This document shows positions 35,934 to 48,206 of a stretch of DNA of 64,000 nucleotides, in pieces. The notes below the pieces were generated by a model. The model was not told where the DNA came from and ran no database searches. It saw only the letters and a program-made list of their open reading frames with translations. Made by a program: the position numbers and the translations under genes. Each line of letters begins with the position of its first letter. Position 1 is the first letter of the stretch. This DNA comes from Drosophila persimilis (taxonomy: Eukaryota; Arthropoda; Insecta; Diptera; Drosophilidae), in contig NW_020825456.1 of assembly GCF_003286085.1 (NCBI RefSeq), positions 209,586 through 273,585 of the forward strand. The letters are read 5' to 3'.

Positions 35934-36762
35934 ATTTCGGGGAAATACCCCCAAACACTGTGCGACTTAATGACCACAAAGCTAGCGCAACTGTCGGATT
36001 GGACAGAATCGCGCCGTCTGGGAGTAAATCCCTCAAAAACGGAACTCGTATTATTCACAAATAAATACAAGGTCCCGCCCCTCAACCCCCCAATACTACA
36101 AGGATGCAGGCTCTTCTTTAGCGACAGTACCAGTTACTTAGGGTTGGTAATTGACAAGAAGCTTAGCTGGATCCTGAATGTCAAAGACAGAGTGAAGAAG
36201 GCAATGACTGCACTCTACACATGCAAAAAAGCTATTGGGCTAAGATGGGATATGATCCCAAGCATAGTCCAATGGATATATCAAGCTATAGTTAGACCAA
36301 TTCTACTCTACGGAGTTACGGTTAGCCTGATTCGGGTGCCAGGCCACCGGGACATCGAGGGCAACTTTATAGCGGACGAGCTGGCCAGATTTGGCACTAC
36401 ATTCCCCCTTTTCCAAGACAAGGAGGATATCTGTATGCCAATGGCCGCCTGTCGCAGCTGTAGAGACGAGGAAGAGGAGGAGACAGTGGAACATATGTTC
36501 TGCTCCTGCCCAGCTCTCAGCAGAAGAAGGCTACAGCACCTGGGCTCAGCCTTTCTACACGACATCTCAGAGATGTCCAAACTATGTCCCAGGAGGATGG
36601 CGAACTTTGTGAGAGCATCTGGATGGGATAATTGCTGACAGGAAGTCTCACAACGCAGGAAGGAATGATCCTATGCGGTATCACAACGGGCCGAAACCGG
36701 CCTAAATGTGACGGGTTCCGAGCGAGCCCGGCAGCCGCCTCAACCTAACCTAACTTAACCTT
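35934..36762 (+). mobile_element. Unit 3: LOA-group LINE with a large internal deletion
   Basis: The frame from ATG at 35,970 to 36,638 stays open for 222 codons, because the deletion (about 666 bp, exactly 222 codons, joined near 36,322) removes residues about 119-340 in frame. The result fuses the RT end straight onto the last RNase H motif and the knuckle. RNase H is therefore destroyed (three of four acidic residues gone). The remaining C-terminus (FPLFQDKED, EHMFCSC) matches unit 6. Confidence 0.85.
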
Positions 36763-36824
36763 GTTGATGTATATGCTTTGTGCAAATTCTGGTATTGAGT
36801 TGGATATTAAGAATTCGTTTAATT
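36763..36824 (-). mobile_element. Unit 4: errantivirus fossil, env end (first piece)
   Basis: 62 bp of the env 3' end before the first DINE-1-like element. It continues at 37,931 with ttttacactgcaa. Confidence 0.8.
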
Positions 36825-37930
36825 ATACCCGATACTCAAAATGAGTATTGGGGTATATTAGATTTGTGGTAAAAGTGGATGTGTGTAACGTCCAGAAGGA
36901 ATCGTTTCCGACCCTATAAAGTATATATATTCTTGATCAGCATCAATAGCCGAGTCGATTGAGCCCTGTCTGTCTGTCCGTCCGTCCGTCTGTCCGTCTG
37001 TCCGTCCCCTTCAGCGCCTAATGCTCAAAGACTATAAGAGCTAGAGCAACGATGTTTTGGATCCAGACTTCTGTGATATGTCACTGCTCCAAAAATATTT
37101 TTTAAAACTTTGCCCCGCCCACTTCCGCCCCCACAAAGGGCGAAAATCTGTGGCATCCACAATTTCGAAGATACGAGAAAACTGAAAACGCAGAATCGTA
37201 GAAGATGACTATATCTTCTAGAGTGCAAAATCTGAACCAGATCGTATAATTATTACAGCCAGAATCACGAAAACAATTTCACTCTTTCTCGCTCTGTCTC
37301 ACTCTAACACACAGGTTTCATGGTCGGTTTTGCCAATTGCAAAATATGAGTTCAAGGATCTCAGAACCTATAAAAGCCAGAGCAACCAAATTTGGTATCC
37401 ACACTCCTGTGATATCGGACCTTGACCGTTTCCTGTCCAAATTTCGCCACACCCCCTTCCGCCCCCGCAAAGGACGAAAATCTGAGGCAACCACAAATCT
37501 CAGAGACTATTAAGGCTAGAGTAACCAAATTTGGTGCACACACTCCTTTAAGATGTCACTATAAAACGTATATCTCAGAATTTCGCCCCACCCCCATCCG
37601 CCCCCACAAAGGACGAAAATCTGTTGCATCCACAATATTGCAGATTTGAGAAAACTAAAAACGCAGAATCATAGATAATGACCATATCTATTAGACTGCT
37701 GAATCTGGATCAGATCAGACCATTTTTTTAGCCAAAAGGAACAAATCAATTTGCAGTGGCTACGCAGCGCCCGACGTCACGCTCAGACTGATTTTCTGTC
37801 TCTCTCGCACGCACTCTTTGTCGTGTCGTTAAATATTAGCGGCGTCTGCCGGAGGAGAGCCATACTGACTTAGTATCGGGTATAACTGTAGAGTTGCGGT
37901 GTCCGCAGCAACTCACAACGTTCCCCCTCC
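36825..37930 (+). mobile_element. DINE-1/INE-1-like (Helentron-derived) element A
   Basis: About 1.1 kb, non-coding. It begins atacccgatact and contains the Drosophila DINE-1 hallmark block (cgtttccgaccctataaag, tatatatattcttgatcagc, tagccgagtcgat), followed by a tctgtccgtccg run (36,967-37,012). A perfect 12-bp subterminal inverted repeat pairs 36,825-36,836 with 37,872-37,883. A hairpin (gagttgc...gcaactc, 37,891-37,914) precedes the end at acgttccccctc. No target duplication, as expected. Three diverged internal repeats lie at about 37,021-37,250, 37,350-37,495 and 37,498-37,720. The strand is assigned from the 3' hairpin. Such elements carry no transposase and depend on Helentrons. Confidence 0.78.
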
Positions 37931-40900
37931 TTTTACACTGCAATTTTGTATTTTTATTAATGCGTTACCTTCTCCTTTTATTTCTTGGTTTTGGGCAATC
38001 TTGGTTTAATATGGTTTTTGGTAATTTCCAAGTTAACAATATATTGGGTTCTATGAAACTTATTTGAAAGTTTTGGTGTGCTTTGGTGTATGGACATTTT
38101 GTTTCTATTTGTTTGACTATTCCTGATATACATTCGTCATTTATTTTTCGTTTTGATTCTCTTTCATATACTTCGTTTTCTAGAACGTAATAATTGTTTT
38201 GCGTTAGGTCAGTGAGGATGTTATTATCTTCATCTGGATATGGGACAATTTTAAGTATAGGAATATTTCTGATCTCTCGTGGGATGTTGGAAATTATTAG
38301 TATTTCGTTAGTGTCTGATTTCAACCAGGTAGATGTTTTGATATTTAATAATTTCTCTGAATCGATGTGTTTCAGGTAATCCTGCCTTAATAATTTTGGA
38401 TTAAAGATACCTAATCTTGTTAGCTGCATGCCTAATTCAATATCCTCTATGTACTCAGTAAAATGTTGAAGGTTAAATATTAATATTTCTAGTTGCTTAT
38501 TTCTGTCATTATCCTTGTTTAATTTATTGACAACTTCTATGCCAGAATTTACTGCTTGAATTACTAAGTTTAATTCGTTAGCTTGAACACTGTGGCTAGC
38601 CAGATTGTCTATTTTGCCTACTGCATTTATAAGGCCTCTTTTGTTTCTTTTGGCTATTTTTATGCCGTTGAATTCACGTTGCAATTTCTCGACTAAATAT
38701 TGAACTTGGATTTCGTTATTAAATTGGGTTGCCAGTTCTAGTAAACTCTGATATGTTTCATGTGTTCTTGTTATATTAATTGTTAGATAATGGTATTCCT
38801 AATTAATGGGTATGTTAATGGTATTTGTTTTGAATATGAGATATCCATTCCTTGAGTTGATGGGATCTATCTCTATATTCTGTCCGGTAGACTGTAGGAC
38901 GGTGAACATTAGTAAGATTATAATCTTAATCATGTTGTAGCTCCGGATTCCCAGTACTCTTTTCGGGTACTCTGCAATTATCGTATTTACTTTTATTAGA
39001 TTTTTTCTTTCTTTTGAATTTCGTATTATAGTGGGTGATTTTCCTCCCTCTATTTTTCTCTTCAAAGTGCTTTTCGTCTACCTGCCTAATTTCCCCTGTT
39101 CTTTTGAACGGGTTGGTTGTTTTTGTTTTAACTAGGGGTGCATTCTTGTAGCGTGTGTCTACTTCAAAGTCGATTCGATCGTTATTCAAATGATTAATCT
39201 TACTAACTTTATTCAGTTGGATGTTATAATCTGGTAGTCCGGCGTACAGGAAGATATCACCTGGGGATCTTTTTGTAGTATTATGAACCGTTTTATGGTT
39301 ATTAGTGTATAGAATTAACTCGAATTTTGTGAGCTTGTTTTCTATGTTATCCTCGCTTGAAATGATTCTTAATTTTTCATTGATCGTTTTATGTAGCCGT
39401 TTTACATCAGAAACTCCGTTTTTACTGGTAGTGATTTCGATTTTCACATTTTCCGCATTCAACCATGCTTGCAATGCTGCGCACATAAAGGCTGAATCTT
39501 TGTCGGCTTTAATTCCCTGTGGCTTGCCCATTTCGTTAAAGAATTTTATGATGGCTCTCTTTGTTTCTAACCAGTCACGACTCTTAACTTTTACAAGGGT
39601 AGCGAATTTAGAATATACATCAATGCATGATAGGAATTGTTGATTGCCTACCAAATAGAAATCCATGACATACTTTTCTCTGATATTTTGTATTTCAGGG
39701 GTGATTTCGAAGGTTAGATTGGTGTTACGATGCTCTGTTTTAGCAACGTTGCACGTAGGACATTCATTGATAATATTTTGAATTAACTTTTGATAATCGG
39801 GGTAGTAGAATTTTCGTTTAAAACGTTGCACGTAGGACATTCATTGATATTTTGAATTAACTTTTGATAATCGGGGTAGTAGAATTTTCGTTTAAATCAA
39901 TTAGTGGTCTTTTCGATACCTGGGTGAAGTAGCTCTTTATGATTCTTCAATATTTGTTCTTTCAATTCGGAGTAGTTCGGAATATCTATGAGTTTGGTAC
40001 TGGATTTAATCAGTTTAGTGAAGTGATTTGGACTGATTATCTCCAGGAATGCCCTTTGGAACAGTGGGAAGTCTACTTCATTATGGAAATATAGTGCACT
40101 CTTTTTGGTACACACATATTCCTTTATTATATCTTTTGCTAATGACTCTGTCATTTCAGTATATGTGATTTTTATCAGTATCTTGTGGAAATAGTGGGAT
40201 GTTTCTACCTTATCCTCATTACCTTTAATCAGTTCTATTTGGAATATAATTTGGTTTATCTTCTTGCGCGCTATGGACCGTTGCACAATCACTATTAATG
40301 GTTTCCCCGAGTAGGTTTTCGTTAATCTTTACTCTTGATAGCGCATCGGCTACATGGTTCTCCTTTCCTGGTAAATATTTTATTTTAAAGTCAAATTCAT
40401 TTAATTTGATCTTCCATCGTTGTAGCTTCATATTTGGTTCCTTGAGGTTATTCAACCAAATCAAGGGTTTGTGATCACTTAATATCTCAAACGTTCTACC
40501 AAACAGGTATGATCTGAAATACTTAGTTGCCCAAACTATAGCTAGTAATTCCTTTTCTATTACTGAATAATTGATTTCATGTTCGTTTAAGGTTCTACTT
40601 GCATAGCAAATTGGTTTGTGGTCTTGCGACAACACTGCTCCTAATGCAATGTTACTTGCATCGGTTGTTACCGTGAACATTTTGTTGAAATCTGGGAATG
40701 CGAGGATGGGATCTGAGGTGATAAGTACGTTCAACTTTTCGAAGGCCTCGACGTATTTTTCCTCGGTTGGGTCTATGACTGCTCGTTTCTTTAATTTGAG
40801 TGTCATTGGTTTTGCTATGTTAGCGAAATTGGGAATGAATTTCCTATAAAATCAACATAAACCTATGAATGATTTTATTTTTATGGTTGTATTGGGTATT

Positions 40901-41165
40901 GGGAAGTTTATTATGGCGGATATTTTCTTTGGATTAGGAACTATGCCGTTAGTTGTTACTACATGGCCTAGGAATTCCGTTTCTTTCTTCAGGAATTCAC
41001 ACTTATCCATTTGAAGTTTGAGGTTTCCATCTCTCAACTTTCCAAAGACCCTTTTAAGAGAAAACAAATGTTCTTCCAATGATGTGGAATAGATAATGAT
41101 GTCGTCTAGATACACAAGGCAATCTTTGAAAATTAAATCTTCTAACAGATTGTTAGAAATAGAAA
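37931..41165 (-). mobile_element. Unit 4: errantivirus fossil, env to RT end (main piece)
   Basis: Env about 37,931-39,065, integrase about 38,926-39,900, RNase H and tether about 39,900-40,806, RT end about 40,852-41,165. A short direct duplication (about 75 bp) near 39,755-39,895 is shared with units 5 and 7 only. The env part is closest to unit 7. Broken in about five places. Confidence 0.85.
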
Positions 41166-42660
41166 ATTTCGGGGAAATACCCCCAAACACTGTGCGACTT
41201 AATGACCACAAAGCTAGCGCAACTGTCGGATTGGACAGAATCGCGCCGTCTGGGAGTAAATCCCTCAAAAACGGAACTCGTATTATTCACAAATAAATAC
41301 AAGGTCCCGCCCCTCAACCCCCCAATACTACAAGGATGCAGGCTCTTCTTTAGCGACAGTACCAGTTACTTAGGGTTGGTAATTGACAAGAAGCTTAGCT
41401 GGATCCTGAATGTCAAAGACAGAGTGAAGAAGGCAATGACTGCACTCTACACATGCAAAAAAGCTATTGGGCTAAGATGGGATATGATCCCAAGCATAGT
41501 CCAATGGATATATCAAGCTGTAGTTAGACCAATTCTACTCTACGGAGTTACGGTGTGGTGGCCGGCCCTATCAAAAAGGGCGATCACCAAGCAACTGGGC
41601 AAAGTCCAGCGGACTGCCGCCCTATGTATCAGCGGAGCTCTTCGCACCACCCCAAATGATGCGCTAAATGCCATCCTATGCCTACAGAGCCTTGACCTCG
41701 CAGGAAAGGAACGGGCAGAAGCAGCAGCAATACGTCTAAGAGACTCAGATCAATGGGTGACACAGTGCATAGGTCACTCAGCCATATTAAATAATAGCAG
41801 TACCGTCCCCTCAAAAACAGACTACCAAGTTCCAAGAGAGTACACAGTCACTCCCTTCGACACAATCATCCCTCACAGAGACGAATGGCTCGAGGGACTC
41901 CCAGGCCCATATGGGGCCATAAACATCTTCACAGATGGATCAAAGCTGGACGACAGAGTCGGAGGGGGAATGTACTCTGAACAGCTAAACATAAGGCATT
42001 CCTTCAGGCTCCCAGACCATTGCAGTGTCTTTCAAGCGGAAGTCATAGCAATCATGGAGGCTCTAGACTGCCTACAAGCGGCTGCCGTTACGGCAACCAA
42101 GCTAAACATTTATAGCGACAGCCAGGCTGCGATCAAATCGCTAAGTGCGATTTCCTCGAACTCGGCCACCGTGGCAGACTGCCGCAAATCTCTGCACGAG
42201 ATGGCTCAGCAATTTGCTATTAGCCTGATTTGGGTCCCGGGCCACCGGGACATCGAGGGCAACTTTATAGCGGACGAGCTGGCCAGATTTGGCACTACAA
42301 TCCCCCTTCTCCAAGACAAGGAGGATATCTGTATGCCAATGGCCGCCTGTCGCAGCTGTAGAGAGGAGGAAGAGGAGGAGACAGTGGAACATCTGTTCTG
42401 CTCCTGCCCAGCTCTCAGCAGAAGAAGGCTACAGCACCTGGGCTCAGCCTTTCTACACGACATCTCAGAGATGTCCAAACTATGTCCCAGGAGGATGGCG
42501 AACTTTGTGAGAGCATCTGGATGGGATAATTGCTGACAGGAAGTCTCACAACGCAGGAAGGAATGATCCTATGCGGTATCACAACGGGCCGAAACCGGCC
42601 TAAATGTGACGGGTTCCGAGCGAGCCCGGCAGCCGCCTCAACATAACCTAACTTAACCTT
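41166..42660 (+). mobile_element. Unit 4: LOA-group LINE, uninterrupted 5'-truncated copy
   Basis: Open coding part 41,202-42,536 with a 3' UTR to 42,660. Subtype MYSEQ/IMEALD, shared with units 5 and 7. The 3' end reads cctcaacataacctaactt, as in units 0 and 5, where units 1, 2, 3 and 6 have cctcaacctaacc. Confidence 0.85.
41202..42536 (+). pseudogene. LINE ORF2 C-terminus, 444 codons, open (unit 4)
   Basis: Same layout as the unit 2 frame: RT end, RNase H with the four acidic residues kept, terminal C-C-H-C knuckle (here CREEEEEE in the linker). It differs from the unit 2 product at several positions (for example M for K in YSEQ, IMEAL for IREAL). Confidence 0.75.
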
Positions 42661-42746
42661 GTTGATGTATATGCTTTGTGCAAATTCTGGTATTGAGTTG
42701 GATATTAAGAATTCGTTTAATTGTACTCTGCAATTATGTATTTTTA
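42661..42746 (-). mobile_element. Unit 5: errantivirus fossil, env end (first piece)
   Basis: 86 bp up to gtattttta, where DINE-1-like element B begins. The element A insertion in unit 4 lies 24 bp earlier in unit coordinates, so A and B are separate events. Confidence 0.8.
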
Positions 42747-43834
42747 AACCCGATATTAGATTTGTGGTAAAAGTGTATGTGTGTAACGTCCAGAAGGAAT
42801 CGTTTCCGACCCCATAAAGTATATATATTCTTGATCAGCATCAATAGCCGAGTCGATTGAGCTATGTCTGTCTGTCCGTCCGTCCGTCTGTCCGTCCGTC
42901 CGTCCGTCCGTCTGTCCGTCCCCTTCAGCGCCTAATGCTCAAAGACTATAAGAGCTAGAGCAACGATGTTTTGGATCCAGACTTCTGTGATATGTCACTG
43001 CTCCAAAAATATTTCAAAACTTTGCCCCGCCCACTTCCGCCCCCACAAAGGGCGAAAATCTGTGCCATCCACAATTTCGACGATACGAGAAAACTAAAAA
43101 CGCAGAATCGTAGAAGATGACTATATATTCTAGAGTGCAAAATCTGAACCAGATCGTATAATTATTACAGCCCGAATCACGAAAACAATTTCACTCTTTC
43201 TCGCTCTGTCTCACTCTAACACACAGGTTTCATGGTCGGTTTTGCCATTTGCAAAATATGAGTTCAAAGATCTCAGAACCCATAAGAGCTAGAGCAACCA
43301 AATTTGGTATCCACACTCCTGTGATATCGGACCTTGACCGTTTCCTGTCCAAATTTCGCCACACCCCCTTCCGCCCCCGCAAAGGACGAAAATCTGAGGC
43401 AACCACAAATCTCAGAGACTATTAAGGCTAGAGTAACCAAATTTGGTACACACACTCCTTTAAGATGTCACTATAAAACGTATATCTCAGAATTTCGCTC
43501 CACCCCCATCCGCCCCCACAAAGAACGAAAATCTGTTGCATCCACAATATTGCAGATTCGAGAAAACTAAAATCATAGAGAATGACTATATCTATCCGGT
43601 TGCTGAATTTGGATTAGATCAGATAATTTTTGTAGCCAAAAGGAACAAATCAATTTGCATTGGCTACGCAGCGCCCGACGTCACGCTCAGACTGATTTTC
43701 TGTCTCTCTCGCACGCATTCTTTGTCGTGTCGTTTAATATTAGCGGCGTCTGCCGGAGGAGAGCCATACTGACTTAGTATCGGGTATAACTGTAGAGTTG
43801 CGGTGTCCGCAGCAACTCACAACGTTCCCCCTCG
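42747..43834 (+). mobile_element. DINE-1/INE-1-like element B
   Basis: Same family as element A, but the 5' end lacks about 22 bp (aacccgatattag where A has acccgatactcaaaatgag). The hallmark block, tctgtccg run, internal repeats, 3' inverted repeat and hairpin (about 43,795-43,818) are all present. Flanking gypsy sequence resumes at ttattaatgcg. Element D at 53,679 has the same 5' loss and the same flanks, so B and D are one insertion copied by duplication. Confidence 0.78.
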
Positions 43835-44867
43835 TTATTAATGCGTTACCTTCTACTTTTATTTCTTGGTTTAGGCAATCTTGGTTTAATATGGTTTTTG
43901 GTAATTTCCAAGTTAACAATATATTGGGTTCTATGAAACTTATTTGAAAGTTTTGGTGTGCTTTGGTGTATGGACATTTTGTTTCTATTTGTTTGACTAT
44001 TCCTGATATACATTCGTCATTTATTTTTCGTTTTGATTCTCTTTCATATACCTCTTTTTCTAGAACGTAATAATTGTTTTGCTTTAGGTCAGTGAGGATG
44101 TTATTATCTTCATCTGGATATGGGACAATTTTAAGTATAGGAATATTTCTGATCTCTCGTGGGATGTTGAAAGTAAAGATGTTATTAGTATTTCGTTAGT
44201 GTCTGATTTCAACCAGGTAGATGTTTTGATATTTAATAATTTCTCTGAATCGATGTGTTTCAGGTAATCCTGCCTTAATAATTTTGGATTAAAGATACCT
44301 AATCTTGTTAGCTGCATGCCTAATTCAATATCCTCTATGTACTCAGTAAAATGTTGAAGGTTAAATATTAATATTTCTAGTTGCTTATTTCTGTCATTAT
44401 CCTTGTTTAATTTATTGACAACTTCTGCTGAATTTACTGCTTGAATTACTAAGTTTAATTCGTTAGCTTGAACACTGTGGCTAGCCAGATTGTCTATTTT
44501 GCCTACTGCATTTATAAGGCCTCTTTTGTTTCTTTTGGCTATTTTTATGCCGTTGAATTCACGTTGCAATTTCTCGACTAAATATTGAACTTGGATTTCG
44601 TTATTAAATTGTGTTGCCTGTTCTAGTAAACTCTGATATGTTTCATCTGTTCTTGTTATATTAATTGTTAGATAATGGTATTCATAATTAATGGGTATGT
44701 TAATGGGATTTGTTTTGAATATGAGATATCCATTCCTTGAGTTGATGGGATCTATCTCTATATTCTGTCCGGTAGTAAGATTATAATCTTAATCATGTTG
44801 TAGCTCCGGATTCCCAGTACTCTCTTCGGGTACTCTGCAATTATCGTATTTACTTTTATTCGATTTT
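43835..44867 (-). mobile_element. Unit 5: errantivirus fossil, env (second piece)
   Basis: Env region, nearly identical to 54,767-55,800 of unit 6 and ending at DINE-1-like element C. Broken in about four places. Confidence 0.83.
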
Positions 44868-45989
44868 TATACCCGATACTCAAAATGAGTATTGGGGTAT
44901 ATTAGATTTGTGGTAAAAGTGGATGTGTGTAACGTCCAGAAGGAATCGTTTCCGACCCCATAAAGTATATATATTCTTGATCAGCATCAATAGCCGAGTC
45001 GATTGAGCCATGTCTGTCTGTCCGTCCGTCCGTCTGTCCGTCTGTCCGTCCGTCCGTCTGTCCGTCCCCTTCAGCGCCTAATGCTCAAAGACTATAAGAG
45101 CTAGAGCAACGATGTTTTGGATCCAGACTTCTGTGATATGTCACTGCTCCAAAAATATTTCAAAACTTTGCCCCGCCCACTTCCGCCCCCACAAAGGGCG
45201 AAAATCTGTGCCATCCACAATTTCGACGATACGAGAAAACTAAAAACGCAGAATCGTAGAAGATGACTATATATTCTAGAGTGCAAAATCTGAACCAGAT
45301 CGTATAATTATTACAGCCCGAATCACGAAAACAATTTCACTCTTTCTCGCTCTGTCTCACTCTAACACACAGGTTTCATGGTTGGTTTTGCCATTTGCAA
45401 AATATGAGTTCAAAGATCTCAGAACCCATAAGAGCTAGAGCAACCAAATTTGGTATCCACACTCCTGTGATATCGGACCTTGACCGTTTCCTGTCCAAAT
45501 TTCGCCACACCCCCCTTCCGCCCCCGCAAAGGACGAAAATCTGAGGCAACCACAAATCTCAGAGACTATTAAGGCTAGAGTAACCAAATTTGGTACACAC
45601 ACTCCTTTAAGATGTCACTATAAAACGTATATCTCAGAATTTCGCCCCACCCCCATCCGCCCCCACAAAAGACGAAAATCTGTTGCATCCACAATATTGC
45701 AAATTTGAGAAAACTAAAAACGCAGAATCATAGATAATGACCATATCTATCCAATTGCTGAATCTGGATCAGATCAGATCATTTTTATAGCCAAAAGGAA
45801 CAAATCAATTTGCAGTGGCTACGCAGCGCCCGACGTCACGCTCAGACTGATTTTCTGTCTCTCTCGCACGCACTCTTTGTCGTGTCGTTAAATATTAGCG
45901 CCATCTGCCGGAGGAGAGCCATACTGACTTAGTATCGGGTATAACCGTAGAGTTGCGGTGTCCGCAGCAACTCACAACGTTCCCCCTCG
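44868..45989 (+). mobile_element. DINE-1/INE-1-like element C
   Basis: Complete 5' end (tatacccgatactcaaaatgag), hallmark block, tctgtccg run (about 45,009-45,066), three internal repeats, 3' agtatcgggtat repeat, hairpin and terminal gttccccctcg. It is inserted between env and integrase sequence of unit 5, and less fossil sequence flanks it than at the same place in other units. An independent insertion relative to A and B. Confidence 0.78.
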
Positions 45990-47774
45990 TTTTTCATTGT
46001 AGCCGTTCTACATCAGAAACTCCGTTTTTACTGGTAGGGATTTCGATTTTCACATTTTCCGCATTCAACCATGCTTGCAATGCTGCGCACATAAAGGCTG
46101 AATCTTTGTCGGCTTTAATTCCCGGTGGCTTGCCCATTTCGATAAAAACTTTTATGATGGCTCTCTTTGTTTCTAACCAGTCACGACTCTTAACTTTTAC
46201 AAGGGTAGCGAATTTAGAATATACATCAATGCATGATAGGAATTGTTGATTGCCTACCAAATAGAAATCCATGACATACTTTTCTCTGATATTTTGTATT
46301 TCAGGGGTGATTTCGAAGGTTAGATTGGTGTTACGATGCTCTGTTTTAGCAACGTTGCACGTAGGACATTCATTGATAATATTTTGAATTAACTTTTGAT
46401 AATCGGGGTAGTAGAATTTTCGTTTAAAACGTTGCACGTAGGACATTCATTGATAATATTTTGAATTAACTTTTGATAATCGGGGTAGTAGAATTTTCGT
46501 TTAAATCAATTAGTGGTCTTTTCGATACCTGGGTGAAGTAGCTCTTTATGATTCTTCAATATTTGTTCTTTCAATTCGGAGTAGTTCGGAATATCTATGA
46601 GTTTGGTACTGGATTTAATCAGTTTAGTGAAGTGATTTGGACTGATTATCTCCAGGAATGCCCTTTGGAACAGTGGGAAGTCTACTTCATTATGGAAATA
46701 TAGTGCACTCTTTTTGGTACACACATATTCCTTTATTATATCTTTTGCTAATGACTCTGTCATTTCAGTATATGTGATTTTTATCAGTATCTTGTGGAAA
46801 TAGTGGGATGTTTCTACCTTATCCTCATTACCTTTAATCAGTTCTATTTGGAATATAATTTGGTTTATCTTCTTGCGCGCTATGGACCGTTGCACAATCA
46901 CTATTAATGGTTTCCCCGAGTAGGTTTTCGTTAATCTTTACTCTTGATAGCGCATCGGCTACATGGTTCTCCTTTCCTGGTAAATATTTTATTTTAAAGT
47001 CAAATTCATTTAATTTGATCTTCCATCGTTGTAGCTTCATATTTGGTTCCTTGAGGTTATTCAACCAAATCAAGGGTTTGTGATCACTTAATATCTCAAA
47101 CGTTCTACCAAACAGGTATGATCTGAAATACTTAGTTGCCCAAACTATAGCTAGTAATTCCTTTTCTATTACTGAATAATTGATTTCATGTTCGTTTAAG
47201 GTTCTACTTGCATAGCAAATTGGTTTGTGGTCTTGCGACAACACTGCTCCTAATGCAATGTTACTTGCATCGGTTGTTACCGTGAACATTTTGTTGAAAT
47301 CTGGGAATGCGAGGATGGGATCTGAGGTGATAAGTACGTTCAACTTTTCGAAGGCCTCGACGTATTTTTCCTCGGTTGGGTCTATGACTGCTCGTTTCTT
47401 TAATTTGAGTGTCATTGGTTTTGCTATGTTAGCGAAATTGGGAATGAATTTCCTATAAAATCAACATAAACCTATGAATGATTTTATTTTTATGGTTGTA
47501 TTGGGTATTGGGAAGTTTATTATGGCGGATATTTTCTTTGGATTAGGAACTATGCCGTTAGTTGTTACTACATGGCCTAGGAATTCCGTTTCTTTCTTCA
47601 GGAATTCACACTTATCCATTTGAAGTTTGAGGTTTCCATCTCTCAACTTTCCAAAGACCCTTTTAAGAGACAACAAATGTTCTTCCAATGATGTGGAATA
47701 GATAATGATGTCGTCTAGATACACAAGGCAATCTTTGAAAATTAAATCTTCTAACAGATTGTTAGAAATAGAAA
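45990..47774 (-). mobile_element. Unit 5: errantivirus fossil, integrase to RT end (third piece)
   Basis: Integrase N-terminal half about 45,990-46,505, RNase H and tether about 46,506-47,415, RT end about 47,461-47,774. Carries the roughly 75-bp direct duplication (46,360-46,505). Subtype LIFKD. Broken in about four places. Confidence 0.83.
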
Positions 47775-48123
47775 ATTTCGGGGAAATACCCCCAAACACT
47801 GTGCGACTTAATGACCACAAAGCTAGCGCAACTGTCGGATTGGACAGAATCGCGCCGTCTGGGAGTAAATCCCTCAAAAACGGAACTCGTATTATTCACA
47901 AATAAATACAAGGTCCCGCACCTCAACCCCCCCAATACTACAAGGATGCAGGCTCTTCTTTAGCGACAGTACCAGTTACTTAGGGTTGGTAATTGACAAG
48001 AAGCTTAGCTGGATCCTGAATGTCAAAGACAGAGTGAAGAAGGCAATGACTGCACTCTACACATGCAAAGAAGCTATTGGGCTAAGATGGGATATGATCC
48101 CAAGCATAGTCCAATGGATATAT
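47775..48123 (+). mobile_element. Unit 5: LOA-group LINE, left part
   Basis: RT-end sequence from the chimera junction to atccaatggatatat, where the second CR1-like LINE cuts in. Compared with other copies there is one extra C near 47,932 (acccccccaat), which shifts the frame, and a gcaaagaag variant. It continues at 52,451. Confidence 0.83.
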
Positions 48124-48149
48124 TTTTTTATTTATTTATTTATTTATTA
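48124..48149. repeat. AAAT microsatellite tail of CR1-like LINE 2
   Basis: tttttta followed by tttatttatttatttatt on the plus strand. It marks the 3' end of the minus-strand LINE and sets the left insertion boundary. Confidence 0.85.
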
Positions 48150-48206
48150 AATTAACAATTATCTGTTAATAATGGTACTTAGTTACTAAAGGCGGAAAAA
48201 GATAAG

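Noticed and set aside
36967-37012. Regular tctgtccg repeats that could suggest a CRISPR-like or satellite array
   Set aside because: They are the pyrimidine-rich microsatellite inside DINE-1-type elements; there are no spacers and no cas genes, and the context is eukaryotic.
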